Below, piece by piece: positions 56,361 to 64,000 of a DNA stretch of 64,000 bases (its first letter is position 1; every line of letters starts with the position of its first letter). The DNA lies in assembly GCA_021432605.1 (NCBI GenBank), contig MU271148.1:1805362-1869361 (forward strand), in the 5' to 3' direction. The notes under the pieces were generated by a model. It worked only from the letters and a program-made list of their open reading frames with translations. It was not told where the DNA came from and did not search any database. The stretch is from Coniochaeta sp. PMI_546 (lineage: Eukaryota; Ascomycota; Sordariomycetes; Coniochaetales; Coniochaetaceae). Made by a program: the position numbers and the translations under genes.

Positions 56361-57508
56361 ATGGCGTCCACATTCACACGCCCGCCCCAGCGCGACACCT
56401 GGTTCGCACCAGTGACAATCGACATGGTCGTGAAGGTCGCAAGGACGAGCTTCTTCCACCCCTTCATCGCCTGGATCATCCCACTGTGCTTCCGCGCCCA
56501 GAACATGATGTGGGATGCGCCTCCGATGCTGGTGTCCATAGCCTGGGCCGCCTTCATCTCATTCTGCTGGATACTCGGCGCGATAAACCAGAGGCTCGCC
56601 TTTGGTTTACCGCGGGAAGTCGACCTGAGCGAGGAGGTCATCGTCATCACCGGCGGCGCGAGCGGGTTGGGCATGCTGGTGGCCGAGGTCTACGGAATGC
56701 GTGGCGCGAGCGTCGCCGTCTTGGATACGAGGGAGATGGAGAATGGCGAGTCGCGAGGCGTCACGTACTACAAGTGCGACGTCTCGGATAAGGAGCAGGT
56801 TGCCCGTGTCGCTGGCGAGATTGAGAGAGATGTAAAGAACCCCCTTTGCCATACTCAGGTGACCAGAATCCTACTGACCTAAGCCACCAGCTCGGCTCCC
56901 CAACAGTCCTAATTAACAACGCCGCCATCGTGGTCGGCAAGCGCCTCCTCGATATGACCGTCTCCGAAATCGAGCAGAGCCTATCTACAAACCTCCTCAG
57001 CCACTTCTACACCCTCAAGACCTTCCTCCCCTCCATCACCCGGTCCGAGCGCGGCGGCACAATCGTCACTCTCTCTAGCGTGATAGGCCACACCGGCGCA
57101 GCCCAGCTGAGCGACTACGCGGCTGCCAAGGCCGGCGTCACGGCGCTGCACAAGTCGCTGGCAGCCGAGCTGCGCGTCTCCCACCCGGAGGTCAGGATGG
57201 TCCTCGTCACGCCGGGCCAGATCAGCACGCCGCTTTTCTACGGGGTGCAGACCCCCAACGAGTTCCTGGCGCCGGTGGTGGAGCCGGTCGACGTGGCCAA
57301 GGAGATCATCGCCGCTATCGATAACGGGTATAGCACGAGCATCGCGATGCCGCTCTATGCGCGGTGGATCGACTGGTTCAATGTGCTGCCAATCGGGGTG
57401 CAGGCCATCGCCCGGAGGGTCGCGGGCGTTGACGAAGGCATGAAGACGTTTATTGGGAGGAAGGGGGTCCAGAACGAGAAGAATGGGGCACTGATAGAGC
57501 CGTTTTAA
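56361..57508 (+). CDS. Membrane-anchored short-chain dehydrogenase/reductase (RDH10/DHRS-like)
   Basis: Two exons: 56361-56831 and 56891-57508, giving 362 residues; the junction reads EIERD-LGSPTVLINNAAIV. Residues about 55-75 (MLVSIAWAAFISFCWILGAI) form a membrane helix before the catalytic domain, as in ER retinol dehydrogenase/17-beta-HSD-type SDRs. The Rossmann loop is TGGASGLG (about residue 97), and an acidic VLDTRE after strand 2 favours NAD over NADP. NNAA follows, and the catalytic triad is Ser220, Tyr233 and Lys237 (LSSVIGH...SDYAAAKAG). The proline-rich substrate loop VTPGQISTPLFYG is present. Lipid, sterol or retinoid-like alcohols are plausible substrates, but this is family inference. 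Divergent from the inositol-type transporter; a functional link is not shown. Confidence 0.9.
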
Positions 57509-60153
57509 TGGCTGTGGCGCTGGCGCCTGGCTGCTAATGGGGATGGATGTACGAATGTGGCATGTAGAATAGAAAGATATCATGTATGTAATGGTTTGAT
57601 GCCAGGTTCGAGTCTGGTTTAGCCTATCGAGCTCGCATGATGCCCCATCATCTCGCCTATGTGACGTATTCGATGGACCTAAGGAGATTTACAACCCTCC
57701 ACTTGCTGTCAGCTGTGATTCTGTGCTGAATTAAAGCTGAGCTCAGCTTGACACGATGCGATGCGATGCGATCAGCACGCTAAGCGGAAGACCGATCAAT
57801 GCGTTCCTGCAGGGATAGGGATTCGGATGCAGATGGCTTTGCAGCAAGCCTTATATAGTAAGCTAGATATTAGTGAACCAGTTGCTAGAACATAAGGCCT
57901 TATCTTCTCGAACACATACGAGCTCGTGTGGCGTTCTAATGAGGGAACACAGAGGAATGGACAGCGAGCGGGTGACTGATGATACTGGCGGTGATCGAAC
58001 TGCACACAATTGCACGTTGATGCACCAACAATGGGTCTGCGGTCTCGCCCCAGAGTCCAGATATCACTTTCTGGACAGTACCTAAAAGCCCGCACTCATG
58101 CTCGAGCTCCTGAACCGTGCCGTAGGTGGGGGACGGTTGAAGCAGCCACAACCTGGGGATATTGCATGGGACAGGGGACGTGGGTGGCAAGGCCCATGTC
58201 TCCCCAAGACGCTTGCGGCAATCATCAGAGAGGTACCTTGAAGGTACGCTGCCACATGAGTAGTGTAGGAAATGAGAACGATTCATTCGAGTCCAAGAAC
58301 GTGGGCGTACGAGCCATGCTCCATGGCCCAGCACTGACCGAGCAACTTGGGTGCTCTCCTGGCTTCTGTCAGTATGACAGGAGGCTCGCTGAGATGGTAC
58401 AGCCACCGATGGCAGACTCGGACCAGGTAACATGAAGGTCGTGCATATACACAGTAGGTGGGAAAGGCGCCGCATCAGTCTGGTAGGTGTCGGGCGTCAG
58501 CTTATTCACCGACAAAGGACGAAGCCAAGTAAGAGCATGCATCAGGGATGCAAGTTCTCTGTACTATGCATTATGTCAAGGCAGACGTCTACACTAGACA
58601 ACGGCTTGGAATGACAACGTTGCCGACTGGACATGCCGCAACACCATGATGGGGCGAAGGCCACGGCCGAAATGCCTCACCATGGCCGTCTTCCCGCTCA
58701 CCGTGGGTCAGCACCCTCCCGCGTCTGCAATTCCAGTGTCATCAAGGAGAGCATTTCCTGTCCTGGCGCCTCTCAGCCGATCCTCTCCGGCAGCGTTGCG
58801 TGCTGATATTGCCAAAGTCCCTGCGGTCCGAATAGTTGTCAGACACATCCCCTGCCTGGTTTCGGCTCCGGCCGCTTCTTGATTAACGGGCAAGCCGAGC
58901 ACACAAACGCGGCTCAACGACATGTACCGAGTGCGCGGTTCTTCTCCAAAAGTCCGGCTGATGATCGACAGAAGTGCGTATGGCGTAACGTAGCGCAGTG
59001 TGGATTTGTGAGGCATCGATTTGCGAGGGCCAGCGACGAACTCTCGGACCCGAGCAGGTCCATTGCCAGGCTACGGTCAAAAAACGCGGGGGGTGCCCGG
59101 TGGAGGTGAGACAAGACAAGCCTCCCCCACGCCTTCTGAGCGGCATCAGCCCCTCCATCACGCGCTTGCGAATTAATGCAGGCCCACGACCACCGGTTGT
59201 CGCGTGCAAGGCCCTTTCAGTCCCGGGCGAGATCTGCTGGCGGCTTGGCTTTCTGTGACGCCCTGAGATTGAGGACGCACTGTACAAGATCAAAGTGTTC
59301 GGACTGTGGCTTGTGGGCCGGAAAGCTTCAGATGCAACGTGAACGATCACACGAAAGAACTCGGGCGAGGCGGAAGTCCAGAACATGTCGGAATCTGCCT
59401 CGTCTCGAAACTTTTCGAATCTCCTCGATCGTGCCTGCAATCCAACAGGATTCAGAGCCTGGGAAGATTGAATAGCAGAAGTCAAAATCCATCCCGCGTC
59501 TGGTGGCGCCCGTCACCGTCCTCCAATCCCACGAACCCAGGCGGCCACACATCTTCGTCCCAGCCAAACACACGCTGCATTTCTCTTATCTCTGACCCCA
59601 CGCACTGGCCAATTAAATCCCTGCACTACCGACCGAAGGGTCCTAATCCAGTTGAACAACCACTATTTGTTCCCGACATTATCAGCATGCTATCGAAGCA
59701 TCGCATGGATAAGCGACCCCAGACCTGGGCAGCATGTGGTCCGCGTTCTTTTTGGTCTGTGTTTCCGGGATTTGCACTGCGGAGGGTTACGGGATTATGA
59801 TGATTTGTAGAAGTGTGATCATGCTGATATCTCCTGGTGCTGGCCGAGCCGGAAATCCTCTCTTTATCTCTCTCCTGCAGAAGTTATTGCCCCAACTGTG
59901 TGGTTGTGCCGCGACGACCCCGACCATTATCTCGTGTCTTTGGGAACATGTGCCCATCGTCAAGGTAGGGTAGCCTGCCAACCCTCCTCGTAGCACAGAG
60001 ATATCATATATACGTAACCCTCAACCTCGGGCACATTGTCGGCCGCACAAAGTGACCCGACACACTCACAACATCCTCCATAAGGAGAAGTAATGCGAAT
60101 TCGCTTCCACAGCACCTCACACAGCAGTAGATCTTGACTGGTCTGCAAACATC
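57509..60153. other. Gene-free 2.6-kb stretch
   Basis: No frame with a recognisable product despite several of 100-200 codons on both strands, which conflict with one another. A short CGATG tandem (three units, 57754-57772) and one AGGTACCT (58231) are present. The last 600 bases probably include the promoter of the kinase-like gene. A noncoding RNA or decayed gene is possible but unsupported. Confidence 0.45.
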
Positions 60154-62028
60154 ATGTGGTGGGACTCCGACCTCATTGAGGCAACTGTCACTCGACAGTT
60201 TGTCTGCAGCAACCTTCTCCCAGAAGAGATCGAACGACTGGATCAGCCGCTGGGCTTCGGTGATGGCTTGACGGATGGAACGTATTGGGAATGGATAGAC
60301 GAAAAAGCAAAACGGCTCTTCCTCATCCTGGTCGACCTTGGCGTACCGGACCAAATATTTGGTGTTATCGACGACTCCTGGGATGATGAGGACCTCCCCA
60401 TCGCCCACGATCAGGTCGAGTGCCTGGCCTTGACTCCTGCAAAGGACGAGAAGTTCGAAAGGAAATTTTATTACCGGCAGTTTCATTATCTGCTCAAGCC
60501 CCTTCAGAAGGGCGAGCACGTCGACTATGAGGACTTCGAAGTAGTCCCTCTGGATGTCGTCGAGAGGAAACAGGGTCTAGCCGTCAACCACTCAACCGAG
60601 AAAGTCGTGCTGCCGAATTATCCCGGCGTATCTCTCTGCCGGCGGCGCATTCCACTCGGATCCGGGCCTGGTTGCCTAAGTTATGAAGACTTCCTGTACG
60701 AGGTCAACAGCATCCGGAACGTCCAGAACGAACACCTGGTGTCGTACTTTGCATCTTTCGTCCACCAGGGTTATGGTTATGTGCTGTTCACTCCGGCCAG
60801 CGACTTCAGTCTAAAGTCCTTCCTGGCCACAACCCCGACCACTTTCAAGAACCTGGAAAAGAAACCGAGGCGGGAGCTCCTTCTGAACTGGATCCACTGC
60901 TTAGTCGACACCATCTGCTTCCTGCACAACCGAGGGCTCTCGCACGGCAACATCAAGCCGTCGACAGTCCTCTTCACCAACGAAAACCACATCTTCTTCT
61001 CGGACTTCAGCCGGTTCAACGCCGAGCTCTTGGCCAGCTTGTCGGACAAGACCTCGTTCGACAAGGAGGCGTACGACTACGCCGCACCAGAGCAGTGGTT
61101 CCGGCCAACAACTAGCCAGACCAGACCCATCTCGGGCCAACTCAGCCCTATACACCGCAAGCCGACCCTAACCTCCCTCTCCGCGTCCCCGGACAACACC
61201 ACCTTCGCCATCAGCCGGAGCAACAGCGACTACAGCGCCAACAGCCCCGCAGCAATGATGCACGCGCCGACACCACACCTCAACCCGCAAGCAGCGGACA
61301 TCTTCTCCCTCGGCTGCGTGATCCTCGAGCTCCTCTCCTTCCTCATGAAGAAGCCCACTCGCGCCTTCGCCACCCACCGCGCAGCAAAGCACAAGACCCC
61401 CGGCCGCGGCGGCGCAGTGCTCGACTCCTCCTTCCACAAGAACCTGGGCCAGGTGGAGTCGTGGATGACCTCGCTGGCCCGCGAGGCGGCCAAGAAAGGC
61501 CGCGACGACCCCCTCTTCCGCGGCGTGGCGCCGATGCTCCACGTCGTGGAGCGGATGCTGGCGCTGCACCCGTCGGAGCGCCCGGCCGCGCACGACGTGC
61601 AGACGCGCATGTACGAGATCCTGCACGATGTCTGCGGGGTCGCGGAGCCGCACTGCGTGCATCAGTACGGGGGGTGGGACTTCGGCATCGGGAACCTGAA
61701 GCTGAGGGCTAAACGGGAGGCGAGGGACGATGATGCCGAGGCGATCAGCATCGTCACGAGGCGGAGCAGTGGTGCGAGGAGCCCTGGCGGTCACACGAGG
61801 ACGAACAGTAGAGGGAGTGTTAGGGGAAGTATCGTTGGGAGCATTGCTGAGAGCGTCGCGGGCAGCAGCAGCAGCAGTGGTGGCTCGATCCGGGAGAAGC
61901 CCGCCCCGCTCAGTCCGAGGCTCAAGCAAAGTGAGATTGGGAGCGGACTGCAGGCTATTCAGAACTTGAGAGTGAGGACGGATAGTGCTAGGCAGTGGCA
62001 GGCGCCTGCTGTTGGTGTTGGCTACTAG
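60154..62028 (+). CDS. Kinase-like protein lacking catalytic residues (probable pseudokinase)
   Basis: Intronless frame of 624 residues from MWWDSDLIEATVTRQFVCSN. Residues 1-150 are an acidic, Trp-rich region I do not recognise. Residues about 155-490 look like a degraded protein kinase domain: the catalytic loop reads SHGNIKPSTVLF, so the HRD aspartate is Asn266 and the following loop Asn is Thr271; the DFG motif is Asp284-Phe-Ser; APE is kept as YAAPEQW; the helix F region reads ADIFSLGCVILELLSF; and the helix I arginine is in HPSERPAAHDV. No VAIK-type lysine is clear. Segments rich in Ser/Thr/Pro (about 330-375) interrupt the C-lobe. The tail (about 535-624) is a Ser/Arg/Gly-rich low-complexity region with GSVRGSIVGSIAESVAGSSS. 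Loss of the catalytic Asp argues for a scaffolding or ATP-independent role. Similar proteins may be widespread in moulds, but I cannot name this one. Confidence 0.78.
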   Translation: MWWDSDLIEATVTRQFVCSNLLPEEIERLDQPLGFGDGLTDGTYWEWIDEKAKRLFLILVDLGVPDQIFGVIDDSWDDEDLPIAHDQVECLALTPAKDEKFERKFYYRQFHYLLKPLQKGEHVDYEDFEVVPLDVVERKQGLAVNHSTEKVVLPNYPGVSLCRRRIPLGSGPGCLSYEDFLYEVNSIRNVQNEHLVSYFASFVHQGYGYVLFTPASDFSLKSFLATTPTTFKNLEKKPRRELLLNWIHCLVDTICFLHNRGLSHGNIKPSTVLFTNENHIFFSDFSRFNAELLASLSDKTSFDKEAYDYAAPEQWFRPTTSQTRPISGQLSPIHRKPTLTSLSASPDNTTFAISRSNSDYSANSPAAMMHAPTPHLNPQAADIFSLGCVILELLSFLMKKPTRAFATHRAAKHKTPGRGGAVLDSSFHKNLGQVESWMTSLAREAAKKGRDDPLFRGVAPMLHVVERMLALHPSERPAAHDVQTRMYEILHDVCGVAEPHCVHQYGGWDFGIGNLKLRAKREARDDDAEAISIVTRRSSGARSPGGHTRTNSRGSVRGSIVGSIAESVAGSSSSSGGSIREKPAPLSPRLKQSEIGSGLQAIQNLRVRTDSARQWQAPAVGVGY

Positions 62029-64000
62029 GTCCGATTCACTGACAAGCGGCTCTGATGATGCAGTTTGCGAGCCGGTTCATGGTTCAGATGGTGTCTCAAA
62101 CTGAGCGGGACGACCCTGAAATGAATGACATGGTGTTGCTGGTTTGCGATTTCTCTCAAGGATGGACATCTGGGCATCAATCGTGATTTTTGGATTATCA
62201 GACACTGCCTATTGGGCAGCATGGAGGATCTCGACATGTTTTTGGCCTGGTTGGAGGTAAAGGACTGGAGGTTTTTTGGCAGCTCACCAGTATGTGAAAT
62301 TTGAAGCAATATTTTACGAAAAGCAGACTTTCCAACTATTGCATAAGTCAAGCACCCTTCGAAACTCTTCATGATTGACCGAAACTCTCTGACCAACTAC
62401 TCGAGTCTTTGACGCTGTCGTGATCGGGATGGAGGCATGGCGAGCACCGCACGGACCATGACCAAACCCTGGGAAGGAGTGACAGGGGATCCAGCCTGCC
62501 TTCGCTTTGTTCGGCCGTCATTGCTAATTTTGTTTCGGTACCAACCTCCGCCTAACACTTACCGCAGTATTTATTGTACTTGCTTGACTCATGTACGTCA
62601 TTGAGCAGGAAGCGCCGTTTGCAACGTTCACTTCCATGTTACCTGCATTTGGCTAAGGTAGAGGTAGGAGAGTACCAGGGCCGGTAGGTATATGCTCTGT
62701 TGAGGTTCAAGTATCACATCGTACACTTAGACTTGACATCAACAAGCCAAACCACTGAGTTGCCTTGGAAGCTCTTTTCAGCTGCTGTGGCAACAGACAC
62801 ACCACTGCCCAAGGCTGTTTCTTAGAAATGCTGGACTCCATTTACTTACAGTAGCGGGCGAAGGTGGGATGGATGGTGACACAAATTGCAGGCGCCCCTC
62901 TGCGGCCGTTGTTCCAGAAAGCTTCGACCAACAACATGGCAGGTGGACCAGGAATTCAGACGAGCAGAGTTTGACAGGCGGCTGAAGTCGGTTGGACGGA
63001 CACACCCCGTTTTTCTGCGAGGTGAATTCCCCGGATTCGTCTCAGGATCGGCAAATCCCATCTCTGCGGGACAATGTGCACTGTGTAGTGTCTGTAGTAG
63101 TGTACACTACATAGGTATATGGATATAAACCACATGTGTATACCATAGTATAGGAAAAGTCAAGATCTTATAAAACAACTCAGACAGGATGCAGTATGAC
63201 TGGGGATGAAATTGAGGATTTTCTGCGCTGCCTGGAAACAAGCCACCCGCATTATCTCGATAACGCCGCCAACTTTTTTCGAATGTTGCCTCTCGACAAG
63301 GGGCAAGAACTGGTCAATCTCTTGCACGTTGTCCAATCAATGTCGTGCAAGCCACACCCATCGGCTCCTTCCACACCCCTGCCCTTCCCCTTTCGGGCCT
63401 TCGCTGTATTTTAGTAGGGTGGCACTGCATGGGACCTTCAACAAGTTGCAGGCCGCGGGCTGTTAGCTTGCATGGATGCCACGGGGGTAGCTCTTCAAGT
63501 TTCCACCTGCCAAGAAGGCCAAGCAGTGCCTTTCTTGAGCCAGGGGGAAAACAGGTAATCTGTCGGGGTCGCGTCGAGAATATCTGAATTAATACTTCGA
63601 TCTTGCTTCTCGCCGCCTCTCTCGCTACTTCGTCTTGTAATTCCCTCTCTGGACGTGCCGTGCCATTGGTGACTGTTGGATACACAAAGGAAGGAAGGAT
63701 CGTGAGAGTCACAGACGACACGCGAGTCCGACAACATTCGTTGATTGAAGGTGGACAATTGCGCCAGACAGACGTAAGGATCTCGTTGTTCCTGTCGTTT
63801 GTATCGACTACCCACCGGCCGACCAGAGGACTTGCGCCTACTTTCGTTCACAACTGGTTAAGAAAGCTTGATTCCGGAAAGACAGAGCATCTCGTTTCGT
63901 TGTTGCTCGACTTTCACCTTTCTCTACCCGACCTTCGTTGACTACAGTCGCTTTCTCGAGCTTGTTCTCAACTCTCGACAAACCAGCCACTTTCAAGTCG
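62029..64000. other. Right-edge intergenic region, probable promoter of an off-window gene
   Basis: No gene supported over about 2 kb. The last 350 bases are increasingly rich in CTTTCTC/CGACTTTC, resembling a fungal leader, so a + strand gene may begin just beyond the window. One short frame at 63196-63414 is treated separately as doubtful. Confidence 0.45.
63196..63414 (+). other. Doubtful short reading frame, 72 codons
   Basis: Begins MTGDEIEDFLRCLETSHPHY, and the first 48 residues (through NAANFFRMLPLDKGQELVNL) have a globular, amphipathic composition unlike the random frames nearby, then turn Ser/Pro-rich. A TTATAAAA lies about 25 nt before the ATG. No domain is recognised and no splice pattern extends it. 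It could be a small gene, an exon of a gene I cannot trace, or chance. Confidence 0.2.

Noticed and set aside
57600-57625. T-arm-like CCAGGTTCGAGTCTGG, suggesting a tRNA
   Set aside because: The stem pairs only in a register that breaks the T-loop consensus, and no A box, anticodon arm or acceptor stem fits upstream.
57754-57772. CGATG tandem of three units
   Set aside because: Too short to separate from chance microsatellite slippage.
58883-59485. 200-codon minus-strand frame in the gap before the kinase-like gene
   Set aside because: No recognisable product and contradicted by overlapping frames on the other strand.

Overview
The window is nuclear DNA from a filamentous ascomycete (Pezizomycotina; Sordariomycetes is my guess only). 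The evidence is short GT-AG introns of about 50-300 nt with CTAAC/CTGAC-like branch sites, pyrimidine-rich leaders, one gene per promoter with no operons, and fungal families such as RRG9, a TOM1-type HECT ligase, a fungal ADAM protease and an intracellular GH51 arabinofuranosidase. I assembled 19 protein genes; 13 are spliced. Every complete spliced model below sums to a multiple of three and joins recognisable protein sequence across each junction. I saw no rRNA, CRISPR array, intact transposon or convincing tRNA.

Left part (1-26 kb): a partial DUF2236/MpaB-like oxygenase gene (-) lies divergent to the mitochondrial factor RRG9 (+). A large intronless WD40 protein related to MAPKBP1/WDR62 follows, then the 12.6-kb gene for a 4,071-residue TOM1/HUWE1-type HECT ubiquitin ligase, an unrecognised 199-residue protein with a duplicated splice donor, and the RFC5-type clamp-loader subunit.

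Middle part (26-46 kb): a 2.7-kb gene-free stretch leads to cytosolic-type acetyl-CoA synthetase, whose gene contains a 27-nt micro-exon. An ADAM-like membrane metalloprotease with a disintegrin domain follows, then an unrecognised 179-residue protein (-). Next come a GH51 alpha-L-arabinofuranosidase (-) and a 13-exon MFS sugar transporter (+) that share one divergent promoter, a plausible arabinose release-and-uptake pair. Ribosomal protein L3 (six exons) has a TCACGTGA palindrome in its promoter.

Right part (46-64 kb): an unrecognised, probably mitochondrial 228-residue protein, anthranilate synthase component I (TRP2), a convergent GFA/CENP-V zinc protein, a DHA1-type drug/polyamine transporter, a myo-inositol-type transporter divergent to a membrane-anchored short-chain dehydrogenase, and a kinase-like protein lacking the catalytic aspartate. 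The last 2 kb hold no convincing gene but end in a pyrimidine-rich stretch like the leader of a gene beyond the edge.

Most genes are housekeeping or primary metabolism with no evident functional grouping. The only neighbour pairs that look connected are the divergent GH51/transporter pair and, weakly, the divergent inositol-type transporter/dehydrogenase pair. I found no clear sign of a wholly new system. The most checkable oddities are the acetyl-CoA synthetase micro-exon, the pseudokinase, the duplicated splice donor and a noncoding AGGTACCT palindrome that recurs more often than chance.
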